Source of the DNA: Sphingopyxis sp.
GTDB taxonomy: Bacteria; Pseudomonadota; Alphaproteobacteria; Sphingomonadales; Sphingomonadaceae
Length of the DNA stretch: 35,818 bases
Assembly (NCBI GenBank): GCA_017745175.1
Contig: JAGHZY010000041.1
Span: forward strand, 1 to 35,818
Direction of reading: 5' to 3'
In this document: in pieces, positions 1 to 8,364 of the stretch
Numbering within the stretch: the first letter of the stretch is position 1
Layout: every line of letters begins with the position of its first letter
The notes under the pieces: generated by a model
Told to the model about the DNA's origin: nothing
Database searches by the model: none
The model's input: the letters and a program-made list of their open reading frames with translations, nothing else
Made by a program: the position numbers and the translations under genes

Positions 1-283
1 GCATACGCCGTGTCGTCTCCTGTTCGTCAAACGACCTATATCCCCGGCTTGATTCCGGTTCATCATAGATCGCCGATATTCGGGCAATAAGAAGAGCGCC
101 GCGAAAGCGCGACGTTCCGATGGAGCGCCACTAAAGGGATTCGCGCCGAAATGCAAGCCCCAACGCGGCGAACCGCGGCGGCCGCGCCACAAACCCTGCC
201 CCGTCCGCTCGCGGGATTGTGCCCGCCCTGCCCCTTGTGGCATAGGTAGCGGGACGAAACCAATCAACATCAAGGGACAGGCA
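1..283. other. Non-coding start of window upstream of the aldolase gene
   Basis: No convincing gene is visible on either strand. Open frames crossing this stretch on the minus strand have no family resemblance and run antisense into the aldolase gene. The only functional element I can support is a Shine-Dalgarno-like AAGGGA near 271-276, just ahead of the ATG at 284. Several short GC-rich palindromic stretches around 155-200 could fold but have no clear role. Confidence 0.5.
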
Positions 284-1048
284 ATGGCGACCCAGCTCAA
301 GCGCAACAGCAAATATAGCGAAGCCGAATGGACGGCGCGGCAGGAACTTGCCGCCTGCTATCGCATCTTCGCGATGATGGGCTGGGACGAGATGATCTTC
401 AACCATATCACGGTCAAGGTGCCCGACGAGGACGGTGCCTTCCTGATCAATCCCTATGGCATGCATTTCAGCGAGGTCACCGCGTCGAGCCTGATCAAGA
501 TCGATATCGACGGCAACAAGCTGGACGAAGACAATCCGTGGCACGTCAACAAGGCGGGCTTTGTCCAGCACAGCCTGTTCCATCGCGTGCTGCCCGACGC
601 GCATGCGATCATCCACACGCACACCACCGCGACGGTGGCGGTCTGCGCGCTCGAGGGCGGACTGCAGCCGGTCAATTTCTATGGTTGCAATTTTGCCGGC
701 CAGCTCGCCTATCACGACTTCGAAGGGGTGACGGTGCGCGAGGAAGAGGGCGAGCGGCTGGTCCGGAACCTTGGCGACAAGCGCATCCTGATGCTTCGGA
801 ACCACGGTCCTGTCGTGATGGGCAAGACGCTGACCGAAGCCTTCATCAAATATTGGTCGCTGCAGCGCGCGTGCGAGATCCAGCTGGCGACGATGAGCAT
901 GGGCAAGCCGATTGTCGTTCCGCAAGAGGTGATCGCGGTTCATCAGCGCGACCTGTTCATGGCGCAGATTCCCGGACAGGCGGGCAAGGCCGAATTCGAT
1001 GCGATGGTGCGCAAGGTCGACAGGATCGACACGAGCTGGCGTGACTAA
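284..1048 (+). CDS. Class II aldolase/adducin family protein
   Basis: 254-residue cytoplasmic protein with the class II aldolase/adducin fold over nearly its whole length. The zinc-binding histidines are visible: H111 and H113 in HTHT, and H174 in RNHG. By eye alignment with fuculose-1-phosphate aldolase, the position of the catalytic Glu (four residues before H96) is Gly92, so this belongs to the adducin-like branch whose reaction is usually unknown, rather than being a proven sugar-phosphate aldolase. The ATG has an AAGGGA ribosome-binding site. The next gene, a [2Fe-2S] protein, starts 27 bases downstream on the same strand, so the two may be cotranscribed. The substrate cannot be inferred from sequence. 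Confidence 0.9.
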   Translation: MATQLKRNSKYSEAEWTARQELAACYRIFAMMGWDEMIFNHITVKVPDEDGAFLINPYGMHFSEVTASSLIKIDIDGNKLDEDNPWHVNKAGFVQHSLFHRVLPDAHAIIHTHTTATVAVCALEGGLQPVNFYGCNFAGQLAYHDFEGVTVREEEGERLVRNLGDKRILMLRNHGPVVMGKTLTEAFIKYWSLQRACEIQLATMSMGKPIVVPQEVIAVHQRDLFMAQIPGQAGKAEFDAMVRKVDRIDTSWRD

Positions 1049-1075
1049 TCCCGCCATTCGCGTAACAGGGGCGGC

Positions 1076-1621
1076 ATGACACGATTCTCGGTCAACGACC
1101 GCCCGGTCGAATATCGCATGGATCCCGAAACGCCCCTCCTCTGGGCGCTGCGCGACGCATCGAACCTGACGGGGACCAAATATGGCTGCGGCACGGGCGA
1201 CTGCGGCGCGTGCACGGTCGACATCGACGGCGAGGCGATTCGCAGCTGCCTCGTCACCATTGCCGAGTGCGAGGGCCGCTTCGTCACGACGATCGAGGCG
1301 CTGTCGCGCGACCGCAGCCATCCCGTCCAGCAGGCGTGGGTCGCGCAGCAGGTACCGCAATGCGGCTTCTGCCAGTCGGGAATGATCATGGCCGCCGCGG
1401 CACTGCTGCGATCCAACAGCAACCCGAGCGATGCCGAGATCGACGCGGCGATGACCAATATCTGCCGCTGCGGCACCTATCCGCGCATCCGCGACGCGAT
1501 CCGCCTCGCCGGGCGCGTGATCCGCGGCGAGGAACGCATCGCCGCCGCCCCGCCGCCCGGCATCCGGCCCGAGGACGCAGCGCAGGCCGTTCCCGCGTTA
1601 CGCCTGCCGCCGGGACGCTGA
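1076..1621 (+). CDS. [2Fe-2S] small subunit of a molybdenum hydroxylase (xanthine dehydrogenase/isoquinoline oxidoreductase type)
   Basis: 181 residues with the two-domain layout of the iron-sulfur subunit of molybdenum hydroxylases. The plant-ferredoxin-like cluster ligands are C38, C43, C46 and C58. The second helical domain has C96, C99, C130 and C132, with the signatures QCGFCQSG and ICRCGTYPRI. In the family this subunit passes electrons between a molybdopterin large subunit and the acceptor. No large subunit or FAD subunit lies beside it: the next gene downstream is an RcnB-like protein and the upstream one is an aldolase. It either pairs with a large subunit encoded elsewhere or is an orphan. 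The C-terminal 25 residues are Pro/Ala-rich and poorly conserved in type. Confidence 0.92.
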   Translation: MTRFSVNDRPVEYRMDPETPLLWALRDASNLTGTKYGCGTGDCGACTVDIDGEAIRSCLVTIAECEGRFVTTIEALSRDRSHPVQQAWVAQQVPQCGFCQSGMIMAAAALLRSNSNPSDAEIDAAMTNICRCGTYPRIRDAIRLAGRVIRGEERIAAAPPPGIRPEDAAQAVPALRLPPGR

Positions 1622-1754
1622 ACGCGCCCGTTCATCTAGCTGAACCGCAGGCAACAGCGCGGTCAGCGATCGATCATCTTGCCACTGGTAAGAATCGATT
1701 CATCATCCCGGCTGGCGTCTCCAGCATACGGGACATGAGTCGGAGAATGGCGAG

Positions 1755-2654
1755 ATGAAGAAGATGTTCGGAGGGTTGCTGATCGCAGCGACGATCCTGA
1801 CCCCGATCGCCCCGGCCGCCGCACAGGCGTCGGGCGAGCGGGTGCAGGTCGCGCAGCGCGGCGACCGCGGGGACCGCGGACCGCGCGGTCCCGAAGTACG
1901 GCGTGGCGGCGGCAATTGGGGCGGCGAGGCTCGCCCGCAGCGCCAGGAGCGAAGCGAGGCGCGCCAGCAGCAATGGCAGCAGCGCGACAATGGCCAGCAG
2001 CGGCAGGCGCAGCGCCAGCAATGGCAGCAGCGCCAGGCCGAGCAGCGCCAGCGCGGCACCTATGACCGCGATCGCGACGGCCGCGTCGACCGCCAGTGGG
2101 ACCGCAACCGCAATGGCCAGGTCGATCGCCAGTGGGATCGCAACCGCGACGGTCGCGTCGACCGGCGTTACGACCGGAACCGCAACGGCGATCTCGATCG
2201 CCGCTGGGACCGGAACGACAACAACCGCGTCGACCGCCGCTGGGACAATGATCGTAATGGCTATGTCGACCGCCGCTATCGCGACGGCCGCAACGACCGT
2301 TGGGACCGCAACGACCGGGGCCGGTGGGATCGCAACGATCGTAATCGCTGGAGCCGCGACTGGCGCAGCGACCGCCGTTACGACTGGCGCAGCTATCGCG
2401 AGCGGAACCGCAGCTATTACCGCATGCCGCGCTATTACAATCCGTATCGCGGCTATGGCTATACGCGGTTCAGCATCGGCTTCACGCTCGGCTCGCTCTT
2501 CTACGGCCAGCGCTACTGGATCAACGATCCGGGCTACTACCGCCTGCCGCCCGCCTATGGGGGCTATCGCTGGATCCGCTATTATGACGACGCGCTTCTG
2601 GTCGATACCTATTCGGGCGAAGTGGTCGACGTGATCTACGACTTCTTCTGGTAA
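1755..2654 (+). CDS. RcnB-like exported protein with EF-hand-like repeats
   Basis: 299 residues. It starts with an N-terminal signal peptide ending near APAAAQA (about residue 25), followed by a Gln/Arg-rich region (60-100), six tandem 12-residue Asp/Arg-rich repeats (104-175), further RWDRND-type variants to about 205, and a Tyr-rich C-terminal domain (about 220-299). The C-terminus, with YYRLPPAYGGYRW and a final DVIYDFFW, resembles the RcnB family of periplasmic nickel/cobalt homeostasis proteins; in alphaproteobacteria many such homologues are uncharacterised. The protein is very basic overall. The repeats look like calcium-loop sequences (see separate entry). Start chosen at the ATG before the signal peptide, preceded by GGAGAATGGCGAG. 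A strong terminator follows the gene. A metal or envelope-stress role is inference. Confidence 0.85.
   Translation: MKKMFGGLLIAATILTPIAPAAAQASGERVQVAQRGDRGDRGPRGPEVRRGGGNWGGEARPQRQERSEARQQQWQQRDNGQQRQAQRQQWQQRQAEQRQRGTYDRDRDGRVDRQWDRNRNGQVDRQWDRNRDGRVDRRYDRNRNGDLDRRWDRNDNNRVDRRWDNDRNGYVDRRYRDGRNDRWDRNDRGRWDRNDRNRWSRDWRSDRRYDWRSYRERNRSYYRMPRYYNPYRGYGYTRFSIGFTLGSLFYGQRYWINDPGYYRLPPAYGGYRWIRYYDDALLVDTYSGEVVDVIYDFFW
2064..2279 (+). repeat. Six tandem 36-bp coding repeats (12-residue EF-hand-loop-like units)
   Basis: Within the RcnB-like gene, residues 104-175 form six consecutive 12-residue units. The first is DRDRDGRVDRQW; later units keep D1, N/D3, N/D5, usually G6, a hydrophobic at 8, D9 and an aromatic at 12. 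Positions 1, 3, 5 and 9 match calcium ligands of an EF-hand loop, with Gly at 6 and a hydrophobic at 8, but position 12 is W or Y instead of the usual Glu. DNA copies have diverged at third positions, so the array is not a very recent expansion. Confidence 0.8.
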
Positions 2655-2683
2655 TATTCCTTTCGGTTATCAGATGACAAACT

Positions 2684-2712
2684 GAGGGGCCGGTTCGCCG
2701 GCCCCTCTTTTT
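2684..2712 (+). terminator. Rho-independent terminator after the RcnB-like gene
   Basis: A perfect 10-bp GC-rich stem (2684-2693 with 2698-2707) closes a TTCG tetraloop and is followed directly by five T residues. It starts 30 bases after the stop codon of the RcnB-like gene and separates it from the amidohydrolase gene. Confidence 0.93.
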
Positions 2713-2772
2713 ATGCCCTTGCCCTCCCCCGTCCGGCGCGCCACGATGGCGCAACCGGACAGGGGAGATTTC

Positions 2773-4044
2773 ATGCGTAAATTCGGAATGGTCGCGGCAG
2801 CGACGCTGGCGCTGCTCGGAACGACGGCGCACGCAAAAACCACCGTGGTCTATGCCGGCCGCGTGATCACCGACGCGAGCAAGCCGGCGCAGGGTCCCTC
2901 GACCGTCACGATCACCGACGACCGCATCACCTCGATCGTAGCCGGCCGCGCCGACGCCCCGGCCGGCGCCGAAATCGTCGACCTTGGCGACAAGACGCTC
3001 CTCCCCGGCCTCGTCGACCTTCACGTCCATCTGACCGGTGACCCCGGCGGCGACTATCGCAGCGAAGCCGTCGATCCCGACGAATGGGGCGTCGTCGTGG
3101 GCGCAAAGAATGCCGCGATCACGCTCCGTGCAGGCTTCACGACCGTGCGCGAGGCGGGATCGGCGCAATATACGGCCTTTGCGCTCCGGCGCGGCACCGC
3201 CGCCGGCTTCATCGAGGGACCGCGCATCGTCGCGGCGGGCCCCGCGCTGTCGATCATCGGCGGCCACGGCGATGTGACGGGTTTCCGCGAGGACGTCCAC
3301 GACGTGCTCGATCAGGGCTACACCTGCACCGGCGCGCTCGAATGCGCCGAAAAGGTCCGCAAGGCGTCGCGCGCCGGCGCCGACGTCATCAAGATCACCG
3401 CGACCGGCGGCGTCCTGTCGCAACAGGCGCGCGGGCTCGAAGGTCACTTCACCAGCGCCGAGTTGCAAAGCATTGCCGACACCGCCCACTCGCTCGGCCT
3501 GAAGGTAATGGCCCATGCGCACGGCGCCGGCGGGATCGCCTCCTCGGCCGCCGCGGGCATTGACAGTATCGAGCATGGCACTTTCGCCGACGATGCGACG
3601 CTGAAGATCATGAAGGCCAAGGGCACCTATCTCGTGCCGACGCTGATGGCGTTCGAGGGTATTCGCGAACGGCTCGGCAAGGGAATCTACACCCCGACGG
3701 TCGAGGCGAAGGTGCGCATGACGCTGAACGACGTCGGCAAGGCCGTTACCAGGGCCAGGGCGCTCGGCGTGCCGGTCGCCTTCGGCACCGACGCCGGGGT
3801 GTTCGAGCATGGCCGCAATGGCGGCGAATTCGCGCTGCTCGTCAAATATGGCCTGACTCCGCGCGAGGCACTGGCGAGCGCGACGACCGTCGCCGCGAAG
3901 CTGTTGTCGCTCGAAAACGAGATCGGCCGGATCGCGCCCGGCATGTCGGCCGACATGATCGCGGTCGGCGGCGATCCGCTCAGCGATATCACCGCGCTCG
4001 AACAGGTCGACTGGGTGATGGTGCGCGGCCGGATCGCCGGCTGA
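2773..4044 (+). CDS. Exported metal-dependent amidohydrolase (Xaa-Pro/Xaa-Arg dipeptidase-like)
   Basis: 423 residues with a signal peptide (cleavage probably after AHA, residue 21), so it is likely periplasmic. It has the amidohydrolase superfamily beta/alpha barrel with a flanking beta-sandwich: metal ligands H84 and H86 in DLHVHL, probable carbamylated K207 in DVIKITATGG, H248/H250 in AHAHG, H268 in IEHGT and D340 in GTDAG. This pattern is typical of the imidazolonepropionase-like and peptidase-like subgroup that contains Xaa-Pro and Xaa-Arg dipeptidases; the exact substrate is not readable. An in-frame ATG at 2713 exists but overlaps the terminator tail. The ATG at 2773 has an AGGGGAGA ribosome-binding site and begins the signal peptide. 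It converges on the c-di-GMP gene with only 7 bases between stops. Confidence 0.92.
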   Translation: MRKFGMVAAATLALLGTTAHAKTTVVYAGRVITDASKPAQGPSTVTITDDRITSIVAGRADAPAGAEIVDLGDKTLLPGLVDLHVHLTGDPGGDYRSEAVDPDEWGVVVGAKNAAITLRAGFTTVREAGSAQYTAFALRRGTAAGFIEGPRIVAAGPALSIIGGHGDVTGFREDVHDVLDQGYTCTGALECAEKVRKASRAGADVIKITATGGVLSQQARGLEGHFTSAELQSIADTAHSLGLKVMAHAHGAGGIASSAAAGIDSIEHGTFADDATLKIMKAKGTYLVPTLMAFEGIRERLGKGIYTPTVEAKVRMTLNDVGKAVTRARALGVPVAFGTDAGVFEHGRNGGEFALLVKYGLTPREALASATTVAAKLLSLENEIGRIAPGMSADMIAVGGDPLSDITALEQVDWVMVRGRIAG

Positions 4045-4051
4045 CGGACGG

Positions 4052-6673
4052 TCAGGCGGCGCGGCGTGTGCGTCCCCGCGCCGGGCTCGCGATCTTCGGC
4101 CCGATCAGCGTATCGATATCGATGGCCTCCGCGAACTGGACGCCGACGCGGTTTCCCGCCGACCAGCGCGCTTCGGCACGGAACGCCTGTCCGGCTCTGA
4201 ACTCGAGGGTTACAAGCGTGCCGACCGGGACATTCCAGAGGCCCTCGATCAGCGCCCCGCGCGACGACATGTTGCGGACGATCGCCTCGTACCGGTAACC
4301 GCCACTGTCGACCTGAATCGTCCGGAAGGTCGTCAGCCGCGGTTCGCGCGCGCTCTTGTATCCCTTGGCCTCGACGCGCCCGCCCCCCTCGCGGAGCAAT
4401 GCCAGCACTTCGACCAGATCCATCGGCTTGCCATAGATATAGCCCTGGACGTGGCTGCATCCGAGCCCGCGAACGAGCGCCAGATCGTCGTGCGTCTCGA
4501 CACCCTCGGCCGTCGTTTCCATGTCGAGCGCCGTCGCAAGCCCGACGATCGAGGAAATGATCGCCGCGTTCATGCTGCTGGGGTCGCCGGCACCGAGGAC
4601 GAAACTCTGGTCGATCTTGATCTTGTCGAACGGCGCCTTCTTCAGATAGCCGAGCGCCGAATAGCCGGTCCCGAAATCGTCGAGCGCCAGCCGCACGCCG
4701 GTTCGTTTGAGCTTCTGGAACATGGCGAGATTCTCGGGACTCTCGTCGAGGAAAACCCCCTCGGTGATCTCGAGCTCGATCTGCTCCGGGCGAATGCCGG
4801 CCGCCGAGACGGCGCTCATGATCGTCGCGGGCAGCTTTTCGTTGGCGAACTGGCGCGGCGAAACATTGACCGCGACACGATAGCCGGGACCAAGATGCGC
4901 GATCGCCGAGCAGGCCGACCGGATGATCCATTCGCCGATCGGAACGATCAGGTTCGACTCTTCGGCGATCGGGATAAACTTCGAGGGGCTGATCAGCCCC
5001 CCGGTCGCGTGATGCCAGCGGATCAGCGCTTCGAACCCGGTGATCCGCTCGCTCGCCACGTCGACGATCGGCTGGTACAGCAGCTTCAGCTCGTCCTTTG
5101 CCAGCGCGTCGCGCAGCGCATCCTCGATCGCCTTGCGCTCGCTTGCCTGATTGTGCATCGCATCGGCATAGAAACGATAGACGCCGCGCCCCGCATCCTT
5201 CGCCGCGTAGAGCGCAAGGTCGGCATTGCGGACGAGCGCCGATGCGGTCGTCCCCTCCCCGTCCGACACCGCGATCCCGATCGACGATCCGATACGAACC
5301 TGCTCGCCCTCGATCGCAAAGGGTTTTGCAAGGCTCAGGATGATCGCGTTGGCGATGCCCGCCAGCTTTTCGGGCTGGCTTATTTGCGGCACCACGATCT
5401 GGAACTCGTCGCCGCCGAGCCGCCCGACCTGCCCCTTGTCGCCGATGATCTGCGTCAGCCGTCCCGCGACCTGCTGCAACAGCTGGTCGCCGATCGGGTG
5501 ACCGAGTGTATCGTTCACCGCCTTGAACCGGTCGAGGTCCATGAGCAGCAAGGCGCAGGGCTGCGACTGGCCGCCATGGCTTTTGAGCGCGCGTTCGAGC
5601 AGGTCGGTGATATGGCGCCGGTTGGCGAGGCCCGTCAGCGTATCGTAACGCGCGAGCTGGTTGATTTCGCGCTCCGACCTCTTCTTGTCGGTCAGGTCGG
5701 TGCCGCTGCCGCGAAACCCCTGAAAATTGCCGAACTCGTTGCTGATCGGCTGGCCCGAAATCGACCACCAGCGCTCCTCGCCCGGCACCGCGGCCTGCAC
5801 CGTCAACTCCTTGAAGGGTGTGCGCGACGACAGGCTGAACCCCAGCGTGCGCTCCTCATTTTCGTCGCGTCCGATCCGTTTGCGGATGATATCGGTGAAG
5901 GGATGGCCGAGCAGCGCCGACAGGGGCCGATCGAGCCGCGCCGCGACCGTCGGCGAGATATAGACGAGCTGACCGTTGCGGTCGGTTTCCCAGAACCAGC
6001 CGCGCCCCGCGCGCTCGAAATCGCGCATCAGGTTCAGCGCGCGCTGCTGTTCGCTGACGTCCAGCCGCGCGGCGCGTGTCGCGCGGCGCTGATGCCGGAC
6101 GTCCTCGCGCATCATGACGATCAACAGACCGAGGAAAACGAAACCCGCGATCGCGAACGGCCAGGAAGCCACGCCGATCGCGCCGCCAAGCGCGGTTGCC
6201 CCGGCAAAGGCAAAAAAGGCCGGGCGCGCGATCGCCACCGCCGACGCGGCGACAAGAAGCGATCCGATCTCGATCGCCGTGAACGCATCGAAATAGCGAC
6301 TGCCGTCGGGAATCGCGATCGCGGCAAAAATCGCAGCCGCGTTGAGCAGCGTACCGAGAACAATCAGCGCCATGCAGAGCATCGCCATCAGCCGGACGCG
6401 CTCGTTGGCGATCGGCCGCGAGCTGCGCATCGCCTGCCCGATCACCGTCAGCACCACATCGCACGGCAGGCCCGCCGCCATCACCAGCCAATGCGACGGA
6501 CGATCGAGAAAGCCCGCCACCCCGGGCAGGAAGGCAAGGGCCAGAAATGCGAGGGTGCGGCCGATCAGCACATAATGCCAGAGCTTCGCCACGCGCATCA
6601 TCTGCGCGACGAATTCGGGTGAATCGAACGGCGATTCACCCGCAGGCGGATCGCCGATTCCCGGCCGGATCAT
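4052..6673 (-). CDS. Membrane PAS-GGDEF-EAL-PilZ cyclic-di-GMP protein
   Basis: 873 residues from the chosen start. Residues 32-188 hold about six transmembrane helices. A PAS domain follows (about 210-330). The GGDEF diguanylate cyclase domain (about 340-500) has an intact GGDEF at 420-424; the RxxD inhibitory site expected just upstream is absent. The EAL phosphodiesterase domain (about 515-760) has EALIRW at 548, NVSPRQF, EITEG, DDFGTGYS, KIDQSF and TAEGVET, so it looks catalytically complete. A C-terminal PilZ domain (about 775-860) has NMSSRG at 801-806 but AREPR where the first Arg of RxxxR is expected. It could make, degrade and possibly bind c-di-GMP. An upstream in-frame ATG at 6793 would add 40 residues with atypical codons and poor family fit; neither start has a strong ribosome-binding site. 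Confidence 0.9.
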   Translation of the reverse strand: MIRPGIGDPPAGESPFDSPEFVAQMMRVAKLWHYVLIGRTLAFLALAFLPGVAGFLDRPSHWLVMAAGLPCDVVLTVIGQAMRSSRPIANERVRLMAMLCMALIVLGTLLNAAAIFAAIAIPDGSRYFDAFTAIEIGSLLVAASAVAIARPAFFAFAGATALGGAIGVASWPFAIAGFVFLGLLIVMMREDVRHQRRATRAARLDVSEQQRALNLMRDFERAGRGWFWETDRNGQLVYISPTVAARLDRPLSALLGHPFTDIIRKRIGRDENEERTLGFSLSSRTPFKELTVQAAVPGEERWWSISGQPISNEFGNFQGFRGSGTDLTDKKRSEREINQLARYDTLTGLANRRHITDLLERALKSHGGQSQPCALLLMDLDRFKAVNDTLGHPIGDQLLQQVAGRLTQIIGDKGQVGRLGGDEFQIVVPQISQPEKLAGIANAIILSLAKPFAIEGEQVRIGSSIGIAVSDGEGTTASALVRNADLALYAAKDAGRGVYRFYADAMHNQASERKAIEDALRDALAKDELKLLYQPIVDVASERITGFEALIRWHHATGGLISPSKFIPIAEESNLIVPIGEWIIRSACSAIAHLGPGYRVAVNVSPRQFANEKLPATIMSAVSAAGIRPEQIELEITEGVFLDESPENLAMFQKLKRTGVRLALDDFGTGYSALGYLKKAPFDKIKIDQSFVLGAGDPSSMNAAIISSIVGLATALDMETTAEGVETHDDLALVRGLGCSHVQGYIYGKPMDLVEVLALLREGGGRVEAKGYKSAREPRLTTFRTIQVDSGGYRYEAIVRNMSSRGALIEGLWNVPVGTLVTLEFRAGQAFRAEARWSAGNRVGVQFAEAIDIDTLIGPKIASPARGRTRRAA

Positions 6674-6837
6674 GTTACGCCGAACCCACAATTTCCCGAT
6701 CTTCCCCGCTTCTCCGGTAACGGGTGTCAGTGGCCAAAAAGGGGTTTCCAAATCCTTACCGCGACGCTCTGATTTCCGCCGATATTGTGCCATAACGGAA
6801 GGGGTTACGTTTCGGTTCGCAACTGTTATAGTGGGCC

Positions 6838-7866
6838 ATGCCCGCCGTCCGCCTGTTCCCGCCCGACCGCTTTTTCGACCGCGCCGAATGGTCGGCCATC
6901 ACGCGTGCCTCGTCGTGGCGCGGCATCTGGCTCGTCGCGCACGCATGGATCGTCAGCATCGCGCTCGTCGGTCTCGCCGTCTGGTCGCAAAATCCCGCCG
7001 CATGGCTGCTCGCGATCGTCCTCGTCGGCGGACGCCAGCTCGGGCTTGCCATCCTGATGCACGACGCGGCGCATGGCGCGCTCCACCCGAACCGGAAACT
7101 CAACAATTTCCTCGGCCAATGGCTGACCGGCGCCGCGGTCGGGTCGGACCTGATCGCCTATCGCACCTATCATCTCCAGCATCACAAATTCACCCAGCAG
7201 CCCGAGGATCCCGATCTCGCGCTGTCCAAACCCTTTCCCACGACGCGCGCCAGCCTGTGGCGCAAGGTCGTGCGCGACCTGACCGGGCAGACCTTCTTCA
7301 AGCAGCGGATGGCGCAATTCGGTTTCGCCTTCGTCGGCCTGAAGGCGGTGCTGCGCGGCGAAAAGGCGCAGAAGGGCGGGAGCACCAAGGCCGGAACCCC
7401 GTTCAACAAGCAGTCCGACGACGGCATGACGTCACCGACGATCGACCTTGCGGGTGCAATGGCGGTGACCCGCGCGGTCGGCCGCTTCCTCGTGGTGCAG
7501 GCGGTATTGCTCGGCCTGTCGCTCGCGCTCTACGGCTGGACGCCTTACCTGCTCTGGCTCGCCGGGCTCGCGACGACCTTCCAGCTCTATCTGCGCATCC
7601 GCAACATCGCCGAACATGCCTGCACGACGACGGGCAGCGAGGATCCCTTCACCCACGCCCGGACCACGCATGCCGGCTGGCTCGCGCGCGCGACGGTCGC
7701 TCCATATTGGGTGAATTATCACGCCGAGCATCACCTGTTCATGGGCGTGCCCTGCTATCGCCTGCCGCAGGTCCATGCCGCGCTCGGTCGCGCCGGACGG
7801 CATGGCGAGATGACGATCGCGCCCGGCTACGCCGCGGTTCTGCGTCGGGTTACCGCGGCGGGCTGA
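6838..7866 (+). CDS. Fatty acid desaturase family membrane protein
   Basis: 342 residues, an integral membrane di-iron enzyme. The three histidine boxes are visible: HDAAH at 75-79 (with H83), HLQHH at 112-116 and HAEHH at 295-299, separated by hydrophobic segments (about 33-70 and 215-250). The family inserts double bonds or hydroxyls in acyl chains or carotenoid-like lipids; the position and carrier specificity are not readable. It is divergent from the c-di-GMP gene, and the start-to-start gap is short. The stop codon abuts the stop of the asparaginase-like gene on the other strand with no gap. Confidence 0.9.
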   Translation: MPAVRLFPPDRFFDRAEWSAITRASSWRGIWLVAHAWIVSIALVGLAVWSQNPAAWLLAIVLVGGRQLGLAILMHDAAHGALHPNRKLNNFLGQWLTGAAVGSDLIAYRTYHLQHHKFTQQPEDPDLALSKPFPTTRASLWRKVVRDLTGQTFFKQRMAQFGFAFVGLKAVLRGEKAQKGGSTKAGTPFNKQSDDGMTSPTIDLAGAMAVTRAVGRFLVVQAVLLGLSLALYGWTPYLLWLAGLATTFQLYLRIRNIAEHACTTTGSEDPFTHARTTHAGWLARATVAPYWVNYHAEHHLFMGVPCYRLPQVHAALGRAGRHGEMTIAPGYAAVLRRVTAAG

Positions 7867-8364
7867 TCAGCCTTCCTGCACGAAGCGCGCGCCGGCGCGG
7901 TCCTTGACCGTCTTTTCGGGATCGAAAATCATCCCGTTCATCGCGACATAGACCCCGGGCGGCAGCGTCTGCACCGCGGCGAGCGCGAAGCCGACGTTGA
8001 ATTCGGCATCGCTCGCGCGCACCGACGCAGGCTGCATCGCCCCCGTCATCACGATCGTCTTGCCCGCGATCCCCGCCAGCACGCGGCCGGTGACGACCAT
8101 CGTGTCGGTGCCGTGCGTGACGAGAATGCGCGATGCGTCGCTCGCGGCGACCGCGGCGCGGATCGTCTCGCGGTCGGCGTCGTCCAGTTCGAGGCTGTCC
8201 TTGCGCATCAGCTGCGTGACGCGGTGCGGAACATGGACATTGTTCTCGCGCAGCATATCAGGGATCGCCGCGGGACCGATCTGGAACTCTGACAGCGCGT
8301 CGAAATAGACCTTGTCGATCGTTCCGCCGGTCGTGAAGATGTCGATGATATGGTTCACGCGCAT
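7867..8364 (-). CDS. Short asparaginase-like protein, N-terminal domain only
   Basis: 165 residues resembling the N-terminal domain of type I/II L-asparaginases, which are usually about 320-350 residues. TTGGTI (catalytic Thr12) and VTHGTDT (T86, D87) are present. By eye alignment with E. coli AsnB, the catalytic Lys of the second triad falls on Leu, in the segment after FNVGF. There is no C-terminal domain: the stop codon is followed directly by the desaturase gene end, so this is not a frameshift. Short asparaginase-domain proteins of this kind are, as I recall, found in alphaproteobacteria. Activity is therefore doubtful. Its start overlaps the end of the DUF3291 gene by 10 bases, implying translational coupling. 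Confidence 0.82.
   Translation of the reverse strand: MRVNHIIDIFTTGGTIDKVYFDALSEFQIGPAAIPDMLRENNVHVPHRVTQLMRKDSLELDDADRETIRAAVAASDASRILVTHGTDTMVVTGRVLAGIAGKTIVMTGAMQPASVRASDAEFNVGFALAAVQTLPPGVYVAMNGMIFDPEKTVKDRAGARFVQEG

Noticed and set aside
131..1360. 409-codon open frame on the minus strand across the aldolase gene
   Set aside because: It is antisense to two genes with clear motifs, has no recognisable domain, and long antisense frames are expected in GC-rich DNA.
4451..6622. 723-codon open frame on the plus strand antisense to the GGDEF-EAL gene
   Set aside because: Composition is Arg/Asp-rich shadow-like and the opposite strand encodes a complete multi-domain protein.
7867..8364. Frameshifted or truncated full-length asparaginase
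   Set aside because: There is no room for a C-terminal domain: the next base belongs to the desaturase gene, and no asparaginase C-terminal sequence is found.
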